A DNA stretch of 64,000 nucleotides from Nitrosospira sp. 56-18 (GTDB lineage: Bacteria; Pseudomonadota; Gammaproteobacteria; Burkholderiales; Nitrosomonadaceae): NCBI GenBank assembly GCA_001899235.1, contig MKVR01000007.1, positions 62,001-126,000 of the forward strand, read 5' to 3'. The notes under the pieces are model-generated. The model was not told the DNA's origin, made no database searches, and was given only the letters and a program-made list of their open reading frames with translations. The position numbers were made by a program, and so were the translations under genes. Each line of letters opens with the position of its first letter. The stretch's first letter is position 1. This document shows, piece by piece, positions 9,706 through 18,989 of this stretch.

Positions 9706-10008
9706 ATGCATCTCATATCACGGCAAAAAGGCGCCATTACGCTTTTTACGCTGCTGCTCACTATTTTCGCGGTCGCGATGGCCTACTGGCTGTGGCGGGC
9801 ACATGTCCAGGTTTCTCTGGAAATCGAGCTCGCCTGCCGCGTTCCAGCGGCGGAAGCCTGCGTTTCCGCCAAAGCCCGTTATATGAACAGTTTTTATGCT
9901 GCCTGGTTGAACCAGATGTTTCCGTGGATCTTTCCGTTCATCCCGGCATTCATCTATGTATTTTTTTTCCGCTGGCTGCGGAAAAACAGGCAGCCGCCGG
10001 CGGCCTAG
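9706..10008 (+). CDS. Small two-helix membrane protein, unknown function
   Basis: A 100-aa protein with one hydrophobic segment at about residues 8-30 and another at about residues 73-92, separated by a loop with two cysteines (ELACRVPAAEACVS). The C-terminus is basic (RWLRKNRQPP). I choose the ATG at 9706 because upstream sequence in this frame is Arg/Cys-rich and not protein-like. No ribosome site is obvious. The stop TAG is part of a CTAG (10005-10008) that is also the left target site of a miniature element. No family is recognised. Confidence 0.6.
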   Translation: MHLISRQKGAITLFTLLLTIFAVAMAYWLWRAHVQVSLEIELACRVPAAEACVSAKARYMNSFYAAWLNQMFPWIFPFIPAFIYVFFFRWLRKNRQPPAA

Positions 10009-10168
10009 CAGCCTATCGGACTTAAAGGAAATCGGCTGCAAAAGCATCTGGCTGGTCTATATTTCGCCGCTTTTTCGACCAATAGAACGACTATTGGTCT
10101 TCAAAATCGTCAAAATCCACCCTCGCCCAGTCACATTTTCGCTTCGATACTTCAAGTCCGACAGGCTG
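10009..10168. mobile_element. MITE-like element B, 160 bp, flanked by CTAG
   Basis: Terminal inverted repeats of about 19 bp (CAGCCTATCGGACTTAAAG at the left, CAGCCTGTCGGACTTGAAG as read from the right end) differ at two positions. CTAG occurs immediately outside both ends (10005-10008 and 10169-10172), as expected for a 4-bp target duplication. An internal stem-loop CCAATAG/CTATTGG sits at 10079-10097. No open frame for a transposase is present, so it must be moved in trans, if at all. Confidence 0.75.
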
Positions 10169-10172
10169 CTAG

Positions 10173-10594
10173 GGAAGCGCTGAATAAATCTCCGCTGGCG
10201 CGGCGGTGGGTTTGCGGGATGGGATGCGCGAAAGGCGACGACGCGAATGGTTGATCCCCTTCGCTAGGAGCCTGACAAGGCAGACCGCTCGCAAAGCCCC
10301 GCCCCATAAGGGTTGCAGCAAAATCGGGCGAGACCGCGCAGGGCGGAGCAGTGTCTTCCGAAGGAAGATGCGACCCCGTAGCGGGTTGTTGGCACCCCAA
10401 CAGTACTTTGGCGCGCTCTGGCATCCCCGACGCTGCCCGATCCCCGCTTCGCGGGGCCCCTCGGGCCACGCTCTGGGGAGCCATGGCGTTGCGCTCCTTG
10501 GCATCGTAGTCCCAGCTACGACCTGCGTCGCGCGCCTTATGATCATCCCGATTTTAACAGCAACGCGCTCAGTGAGGATTTGTTCAGCGCTTCC
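10173..10594. mobile_element. MITE-like element A, full copy, 422 bp, flanked by CTAG
   Basis: Ends are GGAAGCGCTGAATAAATC and, read inward from the right, GGAAGCGCTGAACAAATC: 18 bp with one mismatch. CTAG flanks both ends (10169-10172 shared with element B, and 10595-10598). These ends resemble the GGAAGG..GAACAAGTC termini of IS5, whose targets are YTAR; that comparison is from memory. A second near-full copy lies at 60421-60766 in the opposite orientation, and conserved internal blocks (for example CTTCCGAAGGAAGATGCGAC) recur. No transposase gene is inside. Confidence 0.8.
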
Positions 10595-11743
10595 CTAGGA
10601 TACGAATGGCAATTCCTTCTGGAGAGAAACGGCTGAAGCAGCGGAAAGACTGCCGGGAGATAGTGCACTCGCGCGCACACCCAGCAGCCGCAGCCTCCGG
10701 TCCAGCGATATCCGCCGCAAGCATTTTTCTGCAGCCCGGCGGATAACCATGGCATCGGCAGTTGGCTCAGCCAAGGTGCTGGCACGCGTTACCGTCTGGA
10801 AATCCCCGAATCGCAACTTGATGCCGATAGTGCGAGCGACATAGCCTTTGCGCTGCAGATCCTTTGCCAGGTCGACGCACAAACCCGTGAAGATCCCGGA
10901 CAGGATGGAACGGTCCAGACGAGGATGGAGATCGCGCTCGAATGTAGTCTCCCGGCTAAGCGATTTAGGCTCGGGGTTGATGATTACTGGCCGGTCGTCT
11001 CTCCCATGGGCCACCTCATGCAGCCACCGGCCATAGCTGAAACCAAAGTTGAGCTGGAGAGATTCCAGGGCAGCGCATGCGAGTTGACCAATGGTGGCGA
11101 TACCCAGAGTCTCGAGTTTTCCCGCGGCTATGGGGCCAATTCCATTTATTTTTTTGACTGCCAGTGGCCAGATGCGGGCGGGGATCCCCGCCTGATCGAG
11201 GATGGTGAGGCCATCCGGCTTTTCGAGATCCGAGCAGATTTTCGACAGCAGCTTGTTTGGAGCGATGCCAATGGAACAGGAAAGCCCGGTCGCTCCCTGT
11301 ACGGCCTGTTTGATGCACCGGGCGATAGCTGCTGTGTCGATGGCGAGATCGGTCAGATCGATATAAATTTCATCGATGCCATGATCCTCGATCTGCGGCG
11401 CCACGGCTGCCACTGCGGCTTTAAACAATTGGGAATAATGACGATAGCGCTGGAAGTCGGCAGGCAGCAAAATGGCATCCGGCGCCAGGCGGGCCGCCTT
11501 CATCAGGCCCATGCCCGAGGATATGCCGAAAATTCGCGCCTCGTAAGTCGCCGTGGTGACGACACCGCGCCCCGCATAGCTTTTCAGTCTTCCAAAAAGC
11601 CGCGTGCCGTCCTTGCGAAGCGCGGGTTCCTCCTCTCCGCTGCCACCGATTACGACCGGCTGGCCGCGCAGTTCCGGATAGCGCAGCAACTCGACCGACG
11701 CGTAGAAAGCATCCATATCGAGATGAGCAATACGGCGATCCAT
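10595..11743 (-). CDS. dinB: DNA polymerase IV (Y-family translesion polymerase)
   Basis: An error-prone polymerase that extends past lesions and misaligned termini. The N-terminus RIAHLDMDAFYASVE holds the first catalytic acidic motif, and the second is in GIDEIYIDLTDL near residue 110. The thumb (helix-hairpin-helix) reads KINGIGPIAAGKLETLGI, and a little-finger domain follows around residues 220-350. I prefer the ATG at 11743, which puts the catalytic motif at the usual distance from the N-terminus; a GTG at 11767 would add eight residues. The short C-terminus ends ELPFVS without the usual poly-acidic tail, resembling a beta-clamp binding peptide (QKELPF). The stop TAG lies in the CTAG that borders element A. 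Confidence 0.92.
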   Translation of the reverse strand: MDRRIAHLDMDAFYASVELLRYPELRGQPVVIGGSGEEEPALRKDGTRLFGRLKSYAGRGVVTTATYEARIFGISSGMGLMKAARLAPDAILLPADFQRYRHYSQLFKAAVAAVAPQIEDHGIDEIYIDLTDLAIDTAAIARCIKQAVQGATGLSCSIGIAPNKLLSKICSDLEKPDGLTILDQAGIPARIWPLAVKKINGIGPIAAGKLETLGIATIGQLACAALESLQLNFGFSYGRWLHEVAHGRDDRPVIINPEPKSLSRETTFERDLHPRLDRSILSGIFTGLCVDLAKDLQRKGYVARTIGIKLRFGDFQTVTRASTLAEPTADAMVIRRAAEKCLRRISLDRRLRLLGVRASALSPGSLSAASAVSLQKELPFVS

Positions 11744-11804
11744 TCCAGATCTGTCATTTACGGTCACAAGAAAAAATCATTCCGGAAAACGCCGAATGGA
11801 TCCC

Positions 11805-14309
11805 TCAAACCTTCCGCAACGTCATCAACGGCGGTGTCGAAAGCGCTGACCGGGTTCCAATCAATCCCGCCAGGGTCACGCCCACGCTTCCAGTCAACAG
11901 GCCGGTCAGCCATATCCACGGGTTGAAAGTATAAGCGAGATTCAACACATACTCGCCGATGACATATCCCATTGCGGTAGCTCCCGCAGCGGCAAACAGT
12001 CCGGCAAATGCCCCGAGGATCGCAAACTCTGAAGCCCAGGCCCGCGCCAGCTGTCCGCGCCTTGCTCCCAGGGTGCGGAAAATCGCAGCTTCCCGAATGC
12101 GCTCATCCTGGGTGGAAACGATCGCGGCATATAATACCGACAGGCCCGCCAGGAGCGTAAACAGGAAAACGAATTCCACCGCTTTCGTTACCTGCCCTAT
12201 CATTTTTTGCACCTGGTTGATGATCTCTGCCACGTCGATCAAAAGCAGGTTGGGAAATGCCTTTATCAACTTGTTCGTCAACTCCGCATCCTGCTCGGGA
12301 AGGTGAAAACTCGTAATGTAGCTGGCCGGGTAATCTTCCAGGATACCAGGGGGCGTAAGCACGAAAAAGTTCACGCGGAACGTGTCCCAATCCACTTTGC
12401 GCAGACTGGTGACCGTGCCCGAGAAGACGCTTCCCGCTATATCGTAAGTCAGTCTGTCGCCCAGACCGGCGCCTATGGTTTTTGCAATATCCTCCTCCAA
12501 CGAAAGCTCAGCGTTCCCTTTCTCCCCGCGCTTCCACCATTTGCCCTGAATTATCTGGTTATCGCTGGGCACTTCCCTAGCCCATGAAAGATTGAATTCG
12601 CGCTCCACCAACCGCCTGGCCCGTTCGTCCGCATAATCCCTGGAGACGATCGGCTTGTCGTTGATCGCGGTCAGGCGCGCTCGAATCATGGGAAACACCG
12701 GTGGCTGCGCAACATGATGCCGGCGAAAAAACTCTGCCAATGGCTGTATTTGATCTTCCTGGATATTGACGAGGAAATGGTTGGGAGCATCTGGTGGAAG
12801 ACTGGTGCGCCAATTCTGCAGCAGGTCATCCCGGATCAGTGTCAACGCGAGCAAAGCCATGAGGCCCAGCCCCAAGGCAACCGCCTGCACCACGCTGGCG
12901 GTGGCGCGCCGCCGGATGCTCGCCAGGCCATAGCGCCACGCACCACCCGTCTGCCCGCGCATGTGCGACAGCATTCTTACCAGAACCAGACCGAGCGAAC
13001 CAAAGACGATTATGGCCCCGACGAATCCCCCCATCACAGACAGCCCCAGGCGCGCATCGCCCGCTTTCCATAGAAAAAGCAGCGCCAGCGCACCCAGTCC
13101 CGAGAGATAACCCGTCACGCTATGGGAATTGGGTGCGCCGATGTCGCGCCGCAGTACGCGCAACGCCGGAACACTGCGCAAGTTGAGCAAGGGCGGCAAC
13201 GCAAAACCAAGCAACAGCACCATGCCGGTAAGCAATCCATGTATCGCGGGCCACGTGCTGGGCCAGGGCAGCTCTGCCTTCACCACCCCCGACAGCCAGT
13301 AAGCCAGGACCTCCTGGGCGATGATGCCAAGAATGCACCCAGCGCTGCTCGCAATGATTCCCAGCATGATGAAATGGTACATGTACAGGCGCAGCATGGA
13401 TGACTGGCTGGCCCCCAGACAGCGCATCACCGCGCATCCATCGAGATGGCGCTGGATAAAGCGCCGTACGGCGAGCGCCGCGGCCGCCGCCGCCAGGACC
13501 ACGCTTGCCAGGGCCGCCAGGCTTAGAAACTTTTCCGCCCGTTCCAGCGCAGCTTTTATCTCCGGACGTGCGTCCCGTATGCCTTCGATCCTTTCCCCCA
13601 GCATCAAACGCGATTCAGCCCAGCCACGAAACTTTTCGACTGCGCCATCCTCCCCGGAAACCAGCAGCCGATAACTGATCCGGCTTCCCTGCTGCACCAG
13701 TCCGGTTGCCGCCAGATCATCCGCATTGATGAGGACCCGCGGCCTCAAGTTTATGAATCCGATCGAGTAATCGGGTTCCTGTGTTATCAGCGCTGCCACG
13801 GTAAAATGCTTCACGCCCAGTTCGATTGTGTCGCCGCGATGGAGATCGAGGTGAACCATGAGTTTTTCATCCACCCAGGCCGAACCTCGGGATGGAATCG
13901 CATCAGCGACATGAGCGATCCGCGTTGACGAGGCCGTCCCGAAATCCTCGCTGATGCGCAGTTCCCCACGAAGGGGATATCCTGCCGTTACCGCCTTGAT
14001 CTCGCTCAGGATGCTGCCATCCCCCTTCCCCGCCATGCTCGGAAATTTGATCGCCGTGGATACAGACAACCCGAGCCGCCTGGCTTCCTCGGCATAGCTG
14101 GTAGACAGCACATGGTCTGAAACAATGACCAGATCCGCGCCAAGCAACTGGTTTCCCTGGCGGAAAAGCGCAAGCTGCACCCGATCAGCGAAAAATCCTA
14201 CGGTAGTCATCCCGCCGACCGCGATCACCAGTGCAAATGCAAGCACCCGCAGTTCGCCCGCGCGCCAGTCGCGGCGCAGCATCCGCAGGGAAAGTCTAAC
14301 GAGGTTCAT
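11805..14309 (-). CDS. FtsX-like ABC transporter permease (YbbP type)
   Basis: An 834-aa inner-membrane permease with two copies of the FtsX fold: a first membrane helix, a long periplasmic domain, three helices near residues 265-390, extra central helices, a second periplasmic domain, and three C-terminal helices. Size and layout match YbbP, whose ATPase partner is YbbA. A YbbA-like gene lies on the same strand at 18990-19676, but the RND pump and adaptor genes sit between. Family members are linked to lipid or lipoprotein handling, not solute import. Start: ATG at 14309, giving MNLVRLSLRMLRRDW; a GTG at 14321 lies inside a repeat element. The repeat supplies the upstream GGATTCAGG next to the start. 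Confidence 0.82.
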   Translation of the reverse strand: MNLVRLSLRMLRRDWRAGELRVLAFALVIAVGGMTTVGFFADRVQLALFRQGNQLLGADLVIVSDHVLSTSYAEEARRLGLSVSTAIKFPSMAGKGDGSILSEIKAVTAGYPLRGELRISEDFGTASSTRIAHVADAIPSRGSAWVDEKLMVHLDLHRGDTIELGVKHFTVAALITQEPDYSIGFINLRPRVLINADDLAATGLVQQGSRISYRLLVSGEDGAVEKFRGWAESRLMLGERIEGIRDARPEIKAALERAEKFLSLAALASVVLAAAAAALAVRRFIQRHLDGCAVMRCLGASQSSMLRLYMYHFIMLGIIASSAGCILGIIAQEVLAYWLSGVVKAELPWPSTWPAIHGLLTGMVLLLGFALPPLLNLRSVPALRVLRRDIGAPNSHSVTGYLSGLGALALLFLWKAGDARLGLSVMGGFVGAIIVFGSLGLVLVRMLSHMRGQTGGAWRYGLASIRRRATASVVQAVALGLGLMALLALTLIRDDLLQNWRTSLPPDAPNHFLVNIQEDQIQPLAEFFRRHHVAQPPVFPMIRARLTAINDKPIVSRDYADERARRLVEREFNLSWAREVPSDNQIIQGKWWKRGEKGNAELSLEEDIAKTIGAGLGDRLTYDIAGSVFSGTVTSLRKVDWDTFRVNFFVLTPPGILEDYPASYITSFHLPEQDAELTNKLIKAFPNLLLIDVAEIINQVQKMIGQVTKAVEFVFLFTLLAGLSVLYAAIVSTQDERIREAAIFRTLGARRGQLARAWASEFAILGAFAGLFAAAGATAMGYVIGEYVLNLAYTFNPWIWLTGLLTGSVGVTLAGLIGTRSALSTPPLMTLRKV

Positions 14310-14447
14310 CCTGAATCCCACCGTTGAACAGGGTGAAGTATGCAGTCTCTGGACTCGCCATACAGATGAATGTCGAGTACCGCGAAAAGTTCTTGTGGAT
14401 CATGGCTCTAAACTGGAATTGAGCGGTTAATTGCCGGATTCAGGTTT
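14308..14447. repeat. Family D inverted-repeat element, short copy
   Basis: Left end ATCCTGAATCC and right end GGATTCAGGT form terminal inverted repeats. Much of the interior matches the longer copy at 48660-48898, including GGATCATGRCTCYAA-like and GCGGTYAAYTGCCGGATT blocks. The left end overlaps the ATG of the YbbP-like gene. It looks like a deletion derivative of the longer copy. Confidence 0.6.
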
Positions 14448-14531
14448 ATAACACATCAACCGGTCCTGCATGGGTTATTGCTGGCAATGAGGGGAAATCG
14501 CGGCCATTGCTTCGCAAAATGCGCTGTGTAG

Positions 14532-14546
14532 GCTTTCAGCGCTTCC
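14532..14546. repeat. Solo end of family A element at the RND pump stop codon
   Basis: GCTTTCAGCGCTTCC followed by CTAG (14547-14550) matches the right terminus of element A. The opposite end is not visible. The CTAG supplies the TAG stop of the RND gene on the minus strand. Confidence 0.5.
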
Positions 14547-17500
14547 CTAGTTCTGCTGCTGCAACTTGGGAGCCAGGTCCGTTTCCAGCTTGAGCGGTCC
14601 CTCTCCGGAAAAACGATCCAGATAAAGATAGATTACCGGTGTAATGAAAAGCGTGATCACTTGCGAGAACAGGAGGCCACCCACCACCGCAAGACCCAGG
14701 GGCTGGCGCAGTTCGGCGCCCGCACCCAATCCGAGAGCGATGGGAATCGCACCCATCAGCGCGGCAAGAGTGGTCATCATGATCGGACGAAAACGCAGCA
14801 GGCAGGCGGTCCGGATGGCCTCGCGCTGCGGAAGGGCGTCATTGCGCTGCGCATCGAGCGCAAAATCGATCATCATGATGGCATTCTTCTTGACGATGCC
14901 GATCAGCATCAGAATACCGATCATGGCGATGATGGATAGTTCCATTTTGAATAGCCAGAGCATGGCCAGCGCGCCGACTGCCGCGGACGGCAATCCGGAA
15001 AGAATCGTGAGCGGATGGATATAGCTCTCGTAGAGTACGCCGAGCAGCACGTATATCACCAACAGCGCAGCGACGATAAGCACGACCTGACTTGCCTGGG
15101 ACGACTGGAAGGCCGCTGCATCGCCTGCGTAGTTCGTCAGAATGCTGGGCGGCATATCCAGCTCGCGTTTGAATTGTTCAATGTTTTTGGACGCATCCCC
15201 AAGCGCGGCGCCAGGCGCCAGGTTGAACGAGATCGTCAATGCCCCCAATTGTCCCGCGTGATTGATCGCCACCGGTCCCGCCTCGCGTTTCACCGATGCG
15301 ACACTGGACAATGGGACCAGCGCGCCGCTGCTGGACCGCAAATAGATTTTTCCAAAAGCGGTTTCATCCGCACGGTCTTCCGCGCCCATCTGCAGGATCA
15401 CCTGGTAGCTATCGGTGGAAGTATATATCGTGGAAACCTGGCGCTCGCCGAATGCGCTATACAAGGCGGAACGTATGTCGGACATTTGCACGCCCAGCAG
15501 GTTGACCTTGTCGCGATCGATATCCAGCCTGGCCTGCAACCCTTTCAGCTGCGAATCGCTGGTCACGTCGCGGAATATCGACGCCTCCCGCATGCGTCCC
15601 ATGAGGCCCTCGGCCGCTGCATGCAGTTCTTCGGCATTTACACTGCGCAAGACGTACTGGTACCGGCTCTTGCTGGTACGGCCGCCGAGCCTGAGGTTCT
15701 GAATGGGATTGATGAACACGTTTATTCCCGGAATGGCGCTCACATCCCGGCGCAGGCTTTCGATGACCTGGTCGATCGGCGGCCGCTCGCCGCGGGGCTT
15801 GAGCACCATGAAAAGCCGCGCGCTATTACTGTCGGTGGCATTGGCATTCAACGTCTCCACCGCCGGGTTCGAACGGATCACTTTGTCCGCGCGCAGCACC
15901 AGCTCGGCCATGGCAGGAAATGAAATATCCTCGACCGCCTCCACGGTGACCAGGGCCTGCCCGATGTCCTCGGTGGGGAAAAAACCCTTTGGTAGAATTG
16001 CAAACAGCACGCCAGTGGCAACAAAAGTGGCGATGGCGATGCCAAGCACGAAACGATGATGCAGCAAGGCGAGATCGAGCACGCTTTCGTAAAGTGAAAG
16101 CATCCGTGCAAACCCCCGTTCGAACCACTCCGTCCACTTCAGGCTGCCCCCATCCTGCTCATGCCCGCGAATGTAGCGGCTGGTCATGACCGGGACCAGC
16201 GTAAGCGACACCACGGCCGACATCAGCACGGCGATGCCGACGACAGCGGCAAATTCATGAAAAAGAAGCCCGATCACCCCCGGCATGAAAAAAATCGGTA
16301 TGAACACCGCAACCAGTGAAAGCGAAATCGAGATGATGGTAAAGCTGACTTCTTTTGAACCCAGCAAAGCCGCCTGCAACGGCGGCATCCCCTTCTCTAT
16401 GTGGCGCACGATATTCTCCAGCATCACGATGGCATCGTCCACCACCAGCCCGACCGCGAGCGTGATGGCGAGCAGGGAGATGTTGTCCAGGCTGTAGCCG
16501 AGAACACGCATCATTGCAACCGTACCCAGCAATGAAATCGGCAGGGAAAGCGCGGGTATCAGCGTAGCTGAAGGCTTCCGCAGAAACAGGAAAATCACCA
16601 GCAGCACCAGAATGATGGTGATCCCGAGGGTCACCTGCACGTCATGAATGGCTTCCCGGATCGAAACCGAACGGTCGCTGGTAAACCTGAGATGGATGGA
16701 TGACGGCATCTGTGCGACCAGCGGAGGGATGGCTGCCTTGATCGCATCGACCGTTGCCACGGTATTCGCACCCGGCTGGCGCTGGACTGAAAGCGTAACC
16801 GACGGCTCGCCATTGAGCCAGCTCGCAATCTTGACGGATTCCACGCTGTCCTTTACCTCGGCCACTTCCGAAAGCTGCACCGGGTTTCCGGTGGGAGATG
16901 TTGCCACGATGAGTTTCGCAAACTCGGCTGCGCTGCTGAGCTGGCGATTGGCCTGTATGGTCAGGGCCTGGCGCGGTCCTTCGAGAGTGCCCACCGGCGT
17001 GTTGGCATTGGCGGTGCGCAGCGCATTTGCGATGTCATCCAGAGTCAGATTGCGCACGGCAAGCGCTTCCGCATCCACGAGTACGCGCACGGCATATTTT
17101 TTCTGCCCGTTGATCTGCACCTGCGCCACACCGGTAATCGTGGATAGCGTAGGCGCGATAAGGTCCTCCACATAGCTGTTCAAGTCGGACAACGACATGG
17201 ATGGCGACGTCAATGCAAGAAAAAGGATGGGAGACTCCGCGGGATTGATCTTGCGATAGGAAGGCGGCGTCGTCATTTCTGCCGGCAATGCGCGCTGCGC
17301 CCGCAGCAGCGCCGCCTGGACATCTATGGACGCGTCATCGATGTTGCGATCCTGCTCGAACTCCAGCGTAATCTGCGTATTGCCGAGCGTGCTCGTCGAA
17401 CTGATTACCGAAAGACCCGAAATGGTGGAAAACTGGCGTTCGAGCGGGGTCGCCACGGAGGAAGCCATCGTCTCGGGCCCGGCGCCGGGGAGCACCGCCG

Positions 17501-17642
17501 TCACGGTGATGGTGGGCGAGTCGTAGCTCGGCAGGGCCGCGATCGGCAAGCCGCCGTAGGCGATGATTCCCGCGACCACCGCCGAGGCTGACAGCAATAC
17601 CGTCATGACCGGGCGGCGAATGCATAATTCGGAGAGATTCAT
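14547..17642 (-). CDS. RND multidrug efflux permease (MdtB/MdtC-like)
   Basis: A 1031-aa inner-membrane proton-driven exporter of the hydrophobe/amphiphile efflux-1 group. It starts MNLSELCIRRPVMTVLL and has the family pattern of a first helix, a large porter domain, helices 2-6, a second porter domain and helices 8-12. The helix-4 proton-relay aspartates appear in AVGLVVDDAIVMLENI, and the GIVKKNAIMMIDFALDAQR motif is present in the second half. Sequence resembles the MdtBC/MuxBC branch. The adaptor gene ends 53 bp upstream, so the two are probably co-transcribed. No outer-membrane TolC-type gene is in the window, so a distant one must complete the pump. The TAG stop lies in a CTAG next to a family A repeat end. 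Confidence 0.9.
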   Translation of the reverse strand: MNLSELCIRRPVMTVLLSASAVVAGIIAYGGLPIAALPSYDSPTITVTAVLPGAGPETMASSVATPLERQFSTISGLSVISSTSTLGNTQITLEFEQDRNIDDASIDVQAALLRAQRALPAEMTTPPSYRKINPAESPILFLALTSPSMSLSDLNSYVEDLIAPTLSTITGVAQVQINGQKKYAVRVLVDAEALAVRNLTLDDIANALRTANANTPVGTLEGPRQALTIQANRQLSSAAEFAKLIVATSPTGNPVQLSEVAEVKDSVESVKIASWLNGEPSVTLSVQRQPGANTVATVDAIKAAIPPLVAQMPSSIHLRFTSDRSVSIREAIHDVQVTLGITIILVLLVIFLFLRKPSATLIPALSLPISLLGTVAMMRVLGYSLDNISLLAITLAVGLVVDDAIVMLENIVRHIEKGMPPLQAALLGSKEVSFTIISISLSLVAVFIPIFFMPGVIGLLFHEFAAVVGIAVLMSAVVSLTLVPVMTSRYIRGHEQDGGSLKWTEWFERGFARMLSLYESVLDLALLHHRFVLGIAIATFVATGVLFAILPKGFFPTEDIGQALVTVEAVEDISFPAMAELVLRADKVIRSNPAVETLNANATDSNSARLFMVLKPRGERPPIDQVIESLRRDVSAIPGINVFINPIQNLRLGGRTSKSRYQYVLRSVNAEELHAAAEGLMGRMREASIFRDVTSDSQLKGLQARLDIDRDKVNLLGVQMSDIRSALYSAFGERQVSTIYTSTDSYQVILQMGAEDRADETAFGKIYLRSSSGALVPLSSVASVKREAGPVAINHAGQLGALTISFNLAPGAALGDASKNIEQFKRELDMPPSILTNYAGDAAAFQSSQASQVVLIVAALLVIYVLLGVLYESYIHPLTILSGLPSAAVGALAMLWLFKMELSIIAMIGILMLIGIVKKNAIMMIDFALDAQRNDALPQREAIRTACLLRFRPIMMTTLAALMGAIPIALGLGAGAELRQPLGLAVVGGLLFSQVITLFITPVIYLYLDRFSGEGPLKLETDLAPKLQQQN

Positions 17643-17695
17643 TTTTCTGGCGCCGCTATGCGAATCCGGCCATGCGTGCCGGGAAAATGTGGCGC

Positions 17696-18874
17696 CTATC
17701 CATCGCCCGACCTGCCGGTTTTTCTTGGCCCCTCCATCACTATGCTGCCGGGCCTGAGGTTTTGCGCACCCTCCATGACAACCCGTGTTCCTGGCGCGAC
17801 GGAAGGCCCTTCTATGACCGCAAGCCCGTCCTGGATCAGGCGCACGCTCACGGAAAGCGTATCGGCCTTGTTTTGCCCATCGATCACGTAGAGAAATTTT
17901 CTTTCGGGGCCGTTCTGGACAGATTGCACGGGAACCGTAAGCGCCTCCGTCAAGGTGCTCGGCGACAACACGACCCGAACGAACATGCCTGGCCAGAGGT
18001 GGCTGTCCGCATTGGGAAACTCGGCCTTGAGGGCTATCGTTCCGCTGGCGGTATCGACAGCATTATCGATGAATATCAGGCGTCCTTTACGGGACAGCCT
18101 GCCCGAGTCATCGAGCTCCACATAGACGGGCACATCGCCCTTTACAAGCGCATCCTGCAATGGCACGAATTCACGCTCGGGCAGGTTGAAGCTGACGTTG
18201 ATCGGATCGATCTGTGTGATGCTCACCAATGCATCATTCGGCAGCACCAGGCTGCCTTGATATACCGAAATGGCGCCAGTACGGCCGGAGATCGGCGCCA
18301 GGATTTCGCTGAAACCGCGCGCGACGCGCATTGCGCGCACACTCGCCTCGTCCACCGCAAGCTGGCCGCGCAGGCTCTCCACTTGATTCTGCGCCACTTC
18401 CAGCGCAGCTTCCGAAATAAAGTGCTGTTCAAACAAATCACGCTGACGCTTGAGATTGCGCTCGGCATTCTTCAGGTCTGCCCGCGACCTGGCAAGCTGG
18501 CCTTCGGTCCGGCTGAGATTGGCGTCTTCGGTACGCGCATCCAGCGTGAACAGCCTCTCCCCTTGACGTACGAACTGCCCCTCCCTGATATGCACCGACC
18601 TGATCATCGCGCTGAGTTGAGGCCGGACCGCAACCGTTTGCTGCGGGGTTACCGTCCCGTTCGCGCTGAGCCTGATGGGTACATCCTCCCGCTTTATCAT
18701 GGTGGTCACGACCTGAACAGGCTTCTCGGCCCTGCCCTTGGTGTCTGTCGCGCTGCCCTGGCTGCGCCAGACCCATGCGCTTGCCGCCAGTGCAAGCAGC
18801 ACGAGAACGGTCATGGTAGCCCGAAAGCGGCGGTTGGGCGGTACCGCGCGTTCCGCCGGAGAAGGAACGGCCAT
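17696..18874 (-). CDS. RND efflux periplasmic adaptor (membrane fusion protein)
   Basis: A 392-aa adaptor that links the RND pump to an outer-membrane channel. One N-terminal membrane segment (about residues 19-37) anchors it. Beta-barrel and lipoyl half-motifs read VRPQLSAMIRSVHIREGQFVRQGERLF, then an alpha-hairpin with heptad-like repeats (about residues 115-180), the second lipoyl half (ISGRTGAISVYQGSLV) and a C-terminal beta-barrel and membrane-proximal domain. Length is normal for MdtA/AcrA proteins. The ATG at 18874 lacks a strong ribosome site. It precedes the RND gene in the same direction and likely follows the YbbA-like ATPase gene in one transcript. Confidence 0.9.
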   Translation of the reverse strand: MAVPSPAERAVPPNRRFRATMTVLVLLALAASAWVWRSQGSATDTKGRAEKPVQVVTTMIKREDVPIRLSANGTVTPQQTVAVRPQLSAMIRSVHIREGQFVRQGERLFTLDARTEDANLSRTEGQLARSRADLKNAERNLKRQRDLFEQHFISEAALEVAQNQVESLRGQLAVDEASVRAMRVARGFSEILAPISGRTGAISVYQGSLVLPNDALVSITQIDPINVSFNLPEREFVPLQDALVKGDVPVYVELDDSGRLSRKGRLIFIDNAVDTASGTIALKAEFPNADSHLWPGMFVRVVLSPSTLTEALTVPVQSVQNGPERKFLYVIDGQNKADTLSVSVRLIQDGLAVIEGPSVAPGTRVVMEGAQNLRPGSIVMEGPRKTGRSGDG

Positions 18875-18989
18875 CAGCTGGATTCCGGAAAATTTACCAG
18901 GACAACAGGCGAAGAGGCAGGTGGATACTTTCCGGATGCAAGCCGCTCAGTCGGCCCATTCCGGTTTCCTCTCATATGCCCCGTCCGTG

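Noticed and set aside
15015-15923. 302-codon + strand frame inside the RND pump gene
   Set aside because: Antisense to a gene with all RND motifs; its sequence is His/Arg-rich and shows no family features.
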